64,000 nt of DNA from Synechococcus sp. SynAce01. Lineage in GTDB: Bacteria > Cyanobacteriota > Cyanobacteriia > PCC-6307 > Cyanobiaceae. The stretch is taken from NCBI RefSeq assembly GCF_001885215.1, contig NZ_CP018091.1:2170001-2234000 (forward strand), read 5' to 3'. Both the position numbers and the translations under genes were made by a program. The notes below the pieces were generated by a model. That model ran no database searches and was not told the origin of the DNA. It was given only the letters and a program-made list of their open reading frames with translations. Positions within the stretch are counted from its first letter, which is position 1; every line of letters starts with the position of its first letter. Below are positions 55,958 to 63,599 of the stretch, in pieces.

Positions 55958-56218
55958 ATGGCATCGGAAGTCTGGACCCTGCAGGACGCCAAGAACTGCT
56001 TCAGTGCAGTGGTGAACGCCGCCATGGCCGGTCGCCCCCAACTGGTCACACGGCGTGGCAAACCCGCCACGGTGGTGTTAGGAGTTGAGGAGTACGAACG
56101 CCTGCGACGGCTGGAGCGCTCAAACCAGCCCAGCATGGTGGAGCTGCTCCTGGAGCTGCCTCAGGACGACGGCAGCATCGAGCGCGCTGAACTGGAGCCC
56201 CGGCACTGGGAGGAGTAA
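55958..56218 (+). CDS. Phd/YefM-type antitoxin
   Basis: An 86-residue protein with a Phd/YefM N-terminal fold (WTLQDAKNCFSAVVNAAMAG, QLVTRRGKPATVVLGVEEYE) and a short C-terminal acidic tail. It lies one base before the PIN toxin, on the same strand. A typical autoregulating antitoxin. Confidence 0.87.
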   Translation: MASEVWTLQDAKNCFSAVVNAAMAGRPQLVTRRGKPATVVLGVEEYERLRRLERSNQPSMVELLLELPQDDGSIERAELEPRHWEE

Positions 56219-56662
56219 GTGTTTCTACTGGATACGGTTGTCATCTCAGAACTGCGCAGGCGTGGGCGGGATCCAGGCGTGGTGGCCTGGCTCAGTGAGC
56301 AGAATTCCGATGATCTCTATCTAAGTGTGATCAGTCTTGGAGAGATCGAGCGGGGCATCGTGATTAAGCAGAAGGTTGATGCCGTATTCGCCAGGCGTCT
56401 GCAGGGCTGGCTGGAGGGATTGCTGTTGTTGTATGGCCAGCGAATCCTTCCTGTCGATGGTGCCATCGCCAGACGCTGGGGCCAGCTTTCAGCGGAGATC
56501 GGCCATGACGGCGCTGACCTGATGATCGCAGCCACGGCACTGGAGCACGGATTGCAGGTGGTGACACGCAACGTTCGCCATTTCATCCCCACAGGGGTGC
56601 AGGTGCTGAATCCCTTCAGCCCAGAATCCCCGCCAACCGTTCCACCGCTGCCGCCCAGGTGA
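56219..56662 (+). CDS. VapC/FitB-type PIN toxin, Asn-to-Val in the first motif
   Basis: A 147-residue PIN-domain ribonuclease with a GTG start. The first acidic site reads LLDTVVISELRR; nearly all relatives have LDTNVISEL. The other acidic residues are in SLGEIERG and GADLMIAATALEHGLQVVTRN. The C-terminal tail is Pro-rich. It is paired with the Phd antitoxin just upstream. Loss of the Asn could weaken metal binding. Confidence 0.87.
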   Translation: MFLLDTVVISELRRRGRDPGVVAWLSEQNSDDLYLSVISLGEIERGIVIKQKVDAVFARRLQGWLEGLLLLYGQRILPVDGAIARRWGQLSAEIGHDGADLMIAATALEHGLQVVTRNVRHFIPTGVQVLNPFSPESPPTVPPLPPR

Positions 56663-56718
56663 ACGCATGGCCCTGCTGTGCAAGGGCCTCTCTCCGGACC
56701 AGGTCGATGTCCTAGGGC

Positions 56719-56793
56719 ATCAGGCGCATCCTGAGACTGCCTGAGGACTTGGAGCAAAAGCTCAGCCAGGAAGCCAGCCTCAGCGGCCATCTC
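56719..56793 (+). pseudogene. duplicated fragment of the RHH antitoxin gene
   Basis: Bases 56743-56789 match 55124-55170 with one mismatch out of 47, and similarity continues weakly upstream to about 56719. No toxin follows. It abuts the 3' end of the intact transferase gene. Confidence 0.85.
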
Positions 56794-56795
56794 CA

Positions 56796-57734
56796 TCACC
56801 GATCCGCCTGCTGAACCGCCGTGGAAAACGGCACCGCCAGCGTGCGATCGAGCGCCACACCCCAGGCCAGCACCACGGCCGCCGCAGCCGACCCAGCCAC
56901 CCCGCCACCCGCCAGCAGCGCCGCACCGATCAGCGCGGTTGCCACCAGGTAGACCAGGCACACCCGACGGTGCGACCAGCCGGCCTGCTGCAGGCGCTGG
57001 TAGAGGTGCAGCCGATGGGCCTGGAACACCGGCTGGCCGGCCATCAGCCGCCGCAGTACGCAGATCAGGGCATCGGCCAGCAACGGCACGGCCACCAGCA
57101 GCAACGCCAGGCCATCGGCAACGCCGGGAGCCTGCAGCACCACCCCGGCGAACACCGCACCAAGGAAGGTGCTGCCCACATCGCCCATGAACAGCCGCGC
57201 CGGGCTCCAGTTCCAGATCAGGAAGCCCAGCAGGGCCCCCACCAGGGGCCAGAGCCAGGACGCTCCGGAGCTGATCGCGGCTACGGCGAACACCACGGCC
57301 GAGCAACCGGCCACAAGGCCATCGAGGCCATCCATGAAATTGAAGAAGTTGATCACTGCCGTGATCGCCACTAAGGCAACGGCCAGCAGCAGTGGCGCAA
57401 TCGGTGACGGCCCGACGGCCAACACTAAGGCGATGGCGGTGGCCAGCTGAGCTCCGTAGCGCAGGGCCGCCGGCAGATTCAGCCGATCATCAAGGAGCCC
57501 CACCAGCGCCAGGGGCGCGCAGAGCAGCGGAACCAACGGAAAGCCCCAGAGGCAGCTCACCAACACGAAGCCCACCCCACCGCCACGCGGCGTGGGCAGG
57601 CGGTGGGCGCTGCGGGCATTGGGCTGATCGAGCAGGCCCCGGCGCAGCAGGGGCAGCAGCACCAGCAGCAGCAGCCAGCAGCTCAGTGCCGCCAGCGGCA
57701 CGCTGATCCAGGCCGAGGCGAGGGGAGTGCTCAT
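56796..57734 (-). CDS. WecA/MraY-family sugar-phosphate transferase
   Basis: A 312-residue protein with about ten transmembrane helices. The DDxxD-like GLLDDRLNLP, NFMDGLDGL, WNWSPARLFMGDVGS and HRLHLYQRL motifs are those of polyprenyl-phosphate N-acetylhexosamine-1-phosphate transferases, which start a lipid-linked glycan. It overlaps the epimerase by ATGA and is the donor of two decayed copies nearby. Confidence 0.92.
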   Translation of the reverse strand: MSTPLASAWISVPLAALSCWLLLLVLLPLLRRGLLDQPNARSAHRLPTPRGGGVGFVLVSCLWGFPLVPLLCAPLALVGLLDDRLNLPAALRYGAQLATAIALVLAVGPSPIAPLLLAVALVAITAVINFFNFMDGLDGLVAGCSAVVFAVAAISSGASWLWPLVGALLGFLIWNWSPARLFMGDVGSTFLGAVFAGVVLQAPGVADGLALLLVAVPLLADALICVLRRLMAGQPVFQAHRLHLYQRLQQAGWSHRRVCLVYLVATALIGAALLAGGGVAGSAAAAVVLAWGVALDRTLAVPFSTAVQQADR

Positions 57735-58657
57735 GGCGGCGGCTGCACCTGGAACGGCTGGGGCGAACGCCCGAGCAGATCAGCAACACAAGTAAACCCG
57801 GCCAGATCCGCGCTCAAGCGCAACACCGCCTCGAAAGTTTTCGGCGACACCAGCAGCAGCGGTGACGCCAGCCACTGAAAAAAAGAGGTGGGCAGGGTGA
57901 GCAGCCGGCAGCGGGCCGCGCGCGGATCGCCCGCCTGGATCCGCGCCAGCAGGGCGTGATAGCTGAGGGTTTCGTCTCCACCCAGCGGCAGCACGGCTGA
58001 TTCACTCAGGGGCGATTCCTTCGCGGTGCTGGCCATCTCACGCCCCTGTTGAAGAGCCACCGCAGCCAGATCGGCGGCGGCAATCGGCTGGCGCAGGCCC
58101 GTCTGGGCTGGAAGGGGAAGCAGCGGCAGCCGGCGCAACAAGCTTCGCAGCGCTTCCACATTGCGGTCGGCGTGATGGGCGCTGCGGCCGTGAATCAGGG
58201 TGGGCGCCAGGATCCGGGCGGGAACGCCCAGCTGCTCGCAGGTCTCCAGAAGCAGGGTCTGGGAGTGAGCCAGACGCGCCGCCAGCTCTCGATCGAAGCG
58301 GTTGGCGGCGAAGCGCTTGGTGATCACGCTCGACGACGAGCAAGCCACCACTCCCCTCAGCTCTGCGAGTGCTTCAGGCTTGTGGCGGGCCATCGCAGCC
58401 AGGAAGGGCGCCAGCAGCCAGATGGGGGCGAAGCCGATCCAGATCTGGGGCCCCGGGGGCAGGGCAGCGGCGGCGGCCTCAAGCCCTTGCCCCGAGAGAT
58501 CGCTGAGATCGCAGTGGTGCCAGCACAGCCCGGCCACACCTGGTGGGCGGTGTCGCCCAAGCCCAACCCAGGAGGTGCCCGCCTGCAGCAGCTTGATCAA
58601 TGCCTCAGCGCAGAGGCTGTTGGCACCGAAGATCACCAGGGTTGGCGCACCGCTCAC
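57731..58657 (-). CDS. NAD-dependent sugar epimerase/dehydratase
   Basis: A 308-residue extended-SDR protein: VIFGANSLCAEALIKLL at the nucleotide loop, a substrate region with ARILAPTLIHGR and a C-terminal AVLRLSADL. GTG 58657 gives a four-base overlap with the PIN gene upstream. The catalytic Tyr-x3-Lys is replaced by FAANRFDRELA, so activity is uncertain. Together with the transferase it probably makes the first sugar of a surface glycan. Confidence 0.8.
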   Translation of the reverse strand: MSGAPTLVIFGANSLCAEALIKLLQAGTSWVGLGRHRPPGVAGLCWHHCDLSDLSGQGLEAAAAALPPGPQIWIGFAPIWLLAPFLAAMARHKPEALAELRGVVACSSSSVITKRFAANRFDRELAARLAHSQTLLLETCEQLGVPARILAPTLIHGRSAHHADRNVEALRSLLRRLPLLPLPAQTGLRQPIAAADLAAVALQQGREMASTAKESPLSESAVLPLGGDETLSYHALLARIQAGDPRAARCRLLTLPTSFFQWLASPLLLVSPKTFEAVLRLSADLAGFTCVADLLGRSPQPFQVQPPP

Positions 58658-59040
58658 CACAACCTGCGGCAGGGGAAGCTGGCCAGGGCAGGATCGACCG
58701 TGACCAGGGTGAGACCATCGAGTTCCGCCTGAGCGGCAAGCAGGCGATCGAAGGGATCACGGTGAGCCAGGGCGTAGCTGCCGGCCCGCAGGCCATGGCG
58801 CCAGGTCACCGGCAGAGCCACGAAGCCCTGAGCTTCCAGCAGCGTCCATCCCTCCTGCAGCAGGATGTCGGCGGAGGGCAACCGGCCCAGACGGTGCTTG
58901 GTGGCGATCTCCCAGGCCGATGCCGCACTGACGAAGACCTGCTGAGATGGATCGACGAGAGCAGCAAGCACCTGTGCGGAAAGTCGTTCCGGCTCGGCCA
59001 ACCACCAGAGAAGGGCGTGCGTATCGAGCAATAGCTGCAT
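58654..59040 (-). CDS. VapC-type PIN toxin
   Basis: A 128-residue PIN protein: LLLDTHALLWWLAEP at the first site, SAASAWEIATKHRLGRL, and HRDPFDRLLAAQAELDGLTLVTVD at the C-terminus, with all expected acidic residues. It starts in the antitoxin stop (TGATG) and its own stop overlaps the epimerase start (GTGA). Confidence 0.92.
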   Translation of the reverse strand: MQLLLDTHALLWWLAEPERLSAQVLAALVDPSQQVFVSAASAWEIATKHRLGRLPSADILLQEGWTLLEAQGFVALPVTWRHGLRAGSYALAHRDPFDRLLAAQAELDGLTLVTVDPALASFPCRRLW

Positions 59041-59285
59041 CAGGGAAGCAAGGAGCTCTCGAAGGTGTGCAGCTCTTCCTCAGGGAGCGGAGCCAGCAAC
59101 ACCTCCAGCCCGGGTAGGTGTAGGCGGCCCTTCAACACACCGGGCTGCCGCCTGGGCTGGGACTCCTCCAGGGGAACAAGCCTGGCCCAGGGACGCCCAC
59201 CCTTGGCGATCACAATCGTCTCGCCGGCATGGGCCGCATCGATCAGACGCGAGAAGTGGGTCTTCGCTTCATGCACGTTCACCAT
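59040..59285 (-). CDS. Phd/YefM-type antitoxin
   Basis: An 81-residue antitoxin from ATG 59285 (VNVHEAKTHFSRLIDAAHAG, IVIAKGGRPWARLVPL) with a toxin-binding tail ending ELHTFESSLLP. It is the first gene in the leftward run antitoxin, VapC, epimerase, transferase. Its promoter would lie in 59286-59412. Confidence 0.9.
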   Translation of the reverse strand: MVNVHEAKTHFSRLIDAAHAGETIVIAKGGRPWARLVPLEESQPRRQPGVLKGRLHLPGLEVLLAPLPEEELHTFESSLLP

Positions 59286-59412
59286 GCGCCTCGCTTCAGC
59301 CGGTGACTCTTCAAGTTGCATGGATTCGAAGAGACCTCTGAAATCAGGTTAGTCCACCCCTGGACCAGATCGTTCACTCCAAAGGCCAGGCGATCGGCTC
59401 CACGCCATGAGG

Positions 59413-59985
59413 TCATGGCCGAAGCCTGCCATCCCAGCCGGTGGCGCGCCAGAACTGCGAGCGGAGTTGGTCGCGCAGGCGCCGCAGCGGGTTTTCGGCC
59501 GGTTCGTCGATGGGCACCCCCAGACCCTCCACGCGGATTCCTTTGGCGCCGAGCACGATTTCAGCGATGGTCTGGGCCCTGGGGAGATGGGGCTGATCGG
59601 TCACCAGGGTGACCTGGCCCAGCGGCAGGCTGCCGCTTTGGCTGCGGATCCAGTCGGCCAGGCAGGTGAGCTGCCCCACCGTGTCGACGCCGCAGGTGAG
59701 CGTGGTGACCCGTGCCAGCGCCGCCGGTCCCGGTTGGCGAGCGGCAATCTGCCTGCGGGCGATTCCCTGCAGGTAGGGAAAGCCCTGGATCACCAGCTGC
59801 CGCGTGGGATCCTGCTGCCAGAGATCAAGGGCTGCTGTGGTGCGGCGCGGATCCTCGGAGAGCACCACGATCGCTGCGCCGCCGGCCGCGGGCCAGAGCG
59901 TTGGCGCCAGCCAGGGCCAGGCCAGCCAGCCGCTGGCCGCCACTGCAGCCAGCGCCACCAGGGCAGGTGGTTTACGCCAGCGCAC
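59413..59985 (-). CDS. YdcF/DUF218-family protein
   Basis: A 190-residue protein with one N-terminal transmembrane helix and a DUF218 domain (AIVVLSEDPRRTTAALDLW, VTLVTDQPHLPRAQTIAEIVL). The family includes ElyC-type envelope proteins of unclear activity. The GTG at 59985 overlaps the end of the glycosyltransferase gene by 14 bases. Confidence 0.78.
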   Translation of the reverse strand: MRWRKPPALVALAAVAASGWLAWPWLAPTLWPAAGGAAIVVLSEDPRRTTAALDLWQQDPTRQLVIQGFPYLQGIARRQIAARQPGPAALARVTTLTCGVDTVGQLTCLADWIRSQSGSLPLGQVTLVTDQPHLPRAQTIAEIVLGAKGIRVEGLGVPIDEPAENPLRRLRDQLRSQFWRATGWDGRLRP

Positions 59986-60778
59986 TGAGAAACCTCTGGG
60001 CGTAACGCAACAGATAGGGGAAGGGCCAGCAGCAACCAAAGGCGCGCTGGTAGGCGCGACGCACCTCTTGGAGGCGCCTGCGGTGCTGGACGCCGCTGAC
60101 GCCTCCCAGCGCCATGTGGACGAGTTCAAGATCAAGCGTCTGCACCCGCAGTTGCGGATCGCGGCAGAGCTGCAAGAAGTAGTCGAGGTCTGCGGAGAGG
60201 CGAAAGCCTGGGGCGTAACGGGACAGGCGGGAACGGGCGCCTGGCCCGATCAGGGTGGCCTGGTGGGGGGGCGTCGACCCCAGAAACAGGGAACGCCGGT
60301 AGGTTCCGCGCCAGCGAAAAGCGGTGGCACGGCCTGGGCGAGAGCCCTTCACATAGCGGCCCCTGCAAACGAGCAGATCAGGCGGTGCAGCCTGTGCAGT
60401 CAGATCTTCTATTGCTGCCATGGCTCGCTCCAACACATCCAGTGCTGGTGCCCAGTCATCGGAGCCCCAGAACAGCAGCCAGTCATGCGGGGCGGCGGCG
60501 GCGAAGCCCTGGTTCATGGCCGCGAAGATCCCAGGCTCGGCTGGATCCTGCGGCTGCCAGCGGAAGCGGGCATCCTGATGGCAAAGCTGATCGAGAACAG
60601 CGCGATGCTCTGGCCCGCTCGGCCCGTCGATGAACAGCACGCTCCAGCCCGTGAACGTCTGGCGGCGCAGCGAGTCGAGCAGCCGCGGCAACAACCGGTA
60701 GGAATCCAGCGTGGGAACAATTATCAGCAGGGTGGGCTCCAACCCATCTGCTTTCAGCCTGCTCTGTTCGTTCAGCAT
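59972..60778 (-). CDS. family 2 glycosyltransferase
   Basis: A 268-residue GT-A fold enzyme: LLIIVPTLDSYRLLPRLLDSL, the GIFAAMNQGFAAA donor-site segment and a WGSDDWAP DxD motif. ATG 60778 is preferred over an upstream GTG because the divergent gene begins at 60808. It acts in the cytoplasm on a lipid-linked acceptor. Confidence 0.9.
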   Translation of the reverse strand: MLNEQSRLKADGLEPTLLIIVPTLDSYRLLPRLLDSLRRQTFTGWSVLFIDGPSGPEHRAVLDQLCHQDARFRWQPQDPAEPGIFAAMNQGFAAAAPHDWLLFWGSDDWAPALDVLERAMAAIEDLTAQAAPPDLLVCRGRYVKGSRPGRATAFRWRGTYRRSLFLGSTPPHQATLIGPGARSRLSRYAPGFRLSADLDYFLQLCRDPQLRVQTLDLELVHMALGGVSGVQHRRRLQEVRRAYQRAFGCCWPFPYLLRYAQRFLSALA

Positions 60779-60807
60779 GCTGGCTTGCGCGCAGACCGGC
60801 TCCACGC

Positions 60808-61635
60808 ATGAGCAACCAAGCGTTCAGCTCGATCGTGATGCCCTGCCTGAATGCGGAGGCCACGATTGAGGAGGCGATCACCTCGGTGCTCGGCCAGCAG
60901 GACGCGCCACTCGAACTGATCGTGATCGATGGCGGTTCGTCCGACAACACCCTGCAGCTCTGTCGCCGCTTTGAGGATGCGCGCCTGCGGATCAGCAGCC
61001 AGAGCGATCAAGGGGTCGCCGACGCCTTGAACAAAGGCTTTGCGATGGCGAGGGGAACCATCCTTGGCTGGCTCAATGCCGACGATGTTTATGTCAACGC
61101 CAGGGCCATCAACCTCGCAGCGCGCGCTATGGCTCAGCATCAGGCCGACGCCGTGATCGGGCACAGCGCCCTGCTCGATCGTCATGGCCGGGTCAGCCGC
61201 ACCACCTACACCTGGACGACCGATCTGGATCATTCTCAGCGCGGCGCCAACATCTTCACCGGCAGCCTGTTGTTCTCCAAGGCGATCTGGCAGCGTTTTG
61301 GTGGCTTCAACGTGAATCTGAAGGTGGCTTTCGAATATGAACTGAGCGATTTTCTGTTCAGTACCACAAACCCGCAGCTTGTTGATCAACTGCTGGCGGG
61401 TCTGCGTTGTCATCCCGGCAGCTTGAGTGAGCGATTCCCGCAGCTGATGCGCGAGGAAATTGCCCGGATCCGGCCATCGGTGGCAATAGAACAGCCAAGA
61501 CTGGCCCAGCGGTTGCTGGCCCATGCCAGCGACGGAACCCTGCCGCGGGTGCTGCGCAATGCCCTGCACGACCGTTATGCCGGCACTCCCTGGCACACGC
61601 TCTACCAACGATCGATCCAGCAGCCCCTCCGCTAG
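60808..61635 (+). CDS. family 2 glycosyltransferase
   Basis: A 275-residue GT-A enzyme with SIVMPCLNAEATIEEAITSVL, LIVIDGGSSDNTL, GVADALNKGFAMARG and the metal-binding LNADDV. Its start lies only 29 bases from that of the divergent family 2 gene. The last 80 residues are a family-specific tail. Confidence 0.93.
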   Translation: MSNQAFSSIVMPCLNAEATIEEAITSVLGQQDAPLELIVIDGGSSDNTLQLCRRFEDARLRISSQSDQGVADALNKGFAMARGTILGWLNADDVYVNARAINLAARAMAQHQADAVIGHSALLDRHGRVSRTTYTWTTDLDHSQRGANIFTGSLLFSKAIWQRFGGFNVNLKVAFEYELSDFLFSTTNPQLVDQLLAGLRCHPGSLSERFPQLMREEIARIRPSVAIEQPRLAQRLLAHASDGTLPRVLRNALHDRYAGTPWHTLYQRSIQQPLR

Positions 61636-61639
61636 TGCT

Positions 61640-62782
61640 TCAGGGGTCAACTTGGCGCTCCACGAACCCAGGGCATGGCGCCTCTCCGAGCAACCAGCCA
61701 TACAGCTGGGCAGCCATGGCCGCGACCCGAGGCCAGCTGAACTGCGCTGCCACCAACGCCTGGCCGCGTGCCCCCATCGCCGCGAGCTCCGCGTCGGGAA
61801 GATTCAGCAGTTCGCGCAGACCCCGCTCGAGATCGTCGGCTGTGGGCTCCACCTTCAGCGCCGCTCCGGCGGCGTAGGCCTCAGTCAGATTGCAGGCCGG
61901 GCTGAGCAGAGCAGGCAACTGCCAGCTCATCGCCTCAAGCGCCGCTAACTGCAGTCCCTCGCTCAGCGACGGCAGCACGAAGGCTGAAGCTGCCGCCAGA
62001 CAACCCTCCTTCTCGGCAGCAAAACGGGCCCCTAAGGTGAGGCAGCGATCGAGATCCGCCGATCCATACCGGCTGAGGCGATGCAGCGGCTCTTCCGGTC
62101 CTACCACCGCCAGCCACCAACCTTTCCGGCGCGCTTCCGGCCCAAGACGGCTCCAGGCTTCCAGCAACGGGGCCACACCTTTCTTCGCGTGCAGGCGGCC
62201 CAGAAACAGCAGCACCCGCTCACCGACAGGCACGCGCTCGCTCCAGGGCGGCGGTGGACGCGGCTGGGAGCGATCAATGCTTGGGGTGCCATTGGGAAGG
62301 ATGGCGATCGGCCCGCGAAAGCCGAGGGCCCGGATCGAGCGGGCCTCCGAGTGGCTGAGCGCATGCAGGCAACGGGCCTGCTCCAGGGTCTGCTGTTCCC
62401 AGAGATGCCAAACCGGCGATTTCTTCCAGCGATGCCGGGCCAAGGCCCAGGCATCGAGCATGCCGTGGGGAGCGATCAGCACGGGCAGCTCCTGCTCCAG
62501 CAGCCGCGCTACGCGGGTGGGGAATTGCCAGAGCCCATGAACATGCAGCAGATCCGGCCGCAGGCTGCGCAACTGAGCGGCCAGGCGACGATCGCCCAGT
62601 ACGGGCAATTGGCCGCAACTGGAATACCACTCCGCGGCGACCTTTCGCTGCTGCAGAGCCTCCACCAGCTGGCCAACGGAGCTATCGACACCCCCTGGAG
62701 CAATCCCGTCGGTGCGGGAGAGATGCAGGATCGAAACCGGCTCGGAAGGCAGGTGCAAGGAATCCATTCGCTGCCGGAGCAT
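61640..62782 (-). CDS. family 4 glycosyltransferase
   Basis: A 380-residue GT-B enzyme: GGVDSSVGQLVEAL, DLLHVHGLWQFP, LLFLGRLHAKKGV and the donor-binding EX7E-like SEGLQLAALEAMSWQLP. ATG 62782 is chosen; the open frame upstream is antisense to the acetyltransferase. The downstream gene ends four bases away on the other strand. Confidence 0.92.
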   Translation of the reverse strand: MLRQRMDSLHLPSEPVSILHLSRTDGIAPGGVDSSVGQLVEALQQRKVAAEWYSSCGQLPVLGDRRLAAQLRSLRPDLLHVHGLWQFPTRVARLLEQELPVLIAPHGMLDAWALARHRWKKSPVWHLWEQQTLEQARCLHALSHSEARSIRALGFRGPIAILPNGTPSIDRSQPRPPPPWSERVPVGERVLLFLGRLHAKKGVAPLLEAWSRLGPEARRKGWWLAVVGPEEPLHRLSRYGSADLDRCLTLGARFAAEKEGCLAAASAFVLPSLSEGLQLAALEAMSWQLPALLSPACNLTEAYAAGAALKVEPTADDLERGLRELLNLPDAELAAMGARGQALVAAQFSWPRVAAMAAQLYGWLLGEAPCPGFVERQVDP

Positions 62783-62793
62783 AAGCAAGCTCC

Positions 62794-63366
62794 TCAGCGA
62801 CGTCCCACCACCAGCGCCGGGTGCCCTGCCACGATCACGCCCGGCTCGATCAGCCCGGAGGCCACCGCAGCCAACGCCACCACCGCTGCAGCCCCCACCT
62901 GGGTGCCAGGTGCCAGCACGGCCTGGGCTGCGATCCAGGCGTCGCTGTCGATCTGGATCGACGCCACCTTCAGATCGAAACCGGGCGAACGAACATCGTG
63001 GTTGCCGGTGCAGAGATAGGCACCCTGGGAAACGCAGACCCGATCGCCGAGGGTTACCAGCGCCAGGTTGTCGATCCACACCGCCTCCCCCAGCCAGCAG
63101 TGGTCGCCCACCACCAGGCGCCAGGGACATTTCACCCGCAGCCTGGGTTTGATCCGGCCACCAACGCCGATCTGCGCCCCGAACAGCCGCAGCAGCCATT
63201 GGCGCCAGGGCGTGCCCGGCAGATCGGAGGCCAGCAGCGGTTGCCCGACCAGGAGCCAGAGGGCCTGGCGCCAGCGCGGGGCTCCAGGAGTCCACCAGCT
63301 GGGGAGGCGGTAGTGGCCGAGGTCTTGCACGGGCCGGGGCAAAAGGGTGACCACTGCTAGCTTCAA
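62794..63366 (-). CDS. WcaF-type LbH acetyltransferase
   Basis: A 190-residue left-handed beta-helix protein with hexapeptide turns (IGVGGRIKPRLRV, VVGDHCWLGEAVWIDN) and the catalytic-region TGNHDVRSPGF. It acetylates a polysaccharide sugar. A TTG at 63366 opens the frame; a GTG 15 bases in is an alternative. It is 11 bases upstream of the family 4 enzyme gene. Confidence 0.88.
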   Translation of the reverse strand: MKLAVVTLLPRPVQDLGHYRLPSWWTPGAPRWRQALWLLVGQPLLASDLPGTPWRQWLLRLFGAQIGVGGRIKPRLRVKCPWRLVVGDHCWLGEAVWIDNLALVTLGDRVCVSQGAYLCTGNHDVRSPGFDLKVASIQIDSDAWIAAQAVLAPGTQVGAAAVVALAAVASGLIEPGVIVAGHPALVVGRR

Positions 63367-63389
63367 GTCATCATCACGGAGATGAAGTG

Positions 63390-63599
63390 ATGGCGACCAT
63401 CAGTGACAACACAAGGCACGAGTCGAGCGACTTGCCCCATTCCGCCTCTCACCACGATCTCGATGCCCTGATCGGCGTCTGGAGTCAGGAGGAAGCGGCA
63501 GAATTTGAAGCCGCCGTTGCCCCATTCCAGACCATCGATTCAGATTGGCAGGCAAGCGCCAGCGCCAGAAAGGCAGCCCCGCGCGGAAACCTGGGATAG
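63390..63599 (+). CDS. orphan antitoxin-like protein
   Basis: A 69-residue acidic protein (ATG 63390, GTG 63387 also possible) with the segment LDALIGVWSQEEAAEFEAAV and APFQTIDSDWQ, typical of small VapB-like antitoxins in cyanobacteria. No toxin follows. The last 15 residues are read from the antisense strand of the glycosyltransferase and look random. Probably a remnant or an orphan. Confidence 0.55.
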   Translation: MATISDNTRHESSDLPHSASHHDLDALIGVWSQEEAAEFEAAVAPFQTIDSDWQASASARKAAPRGNLG

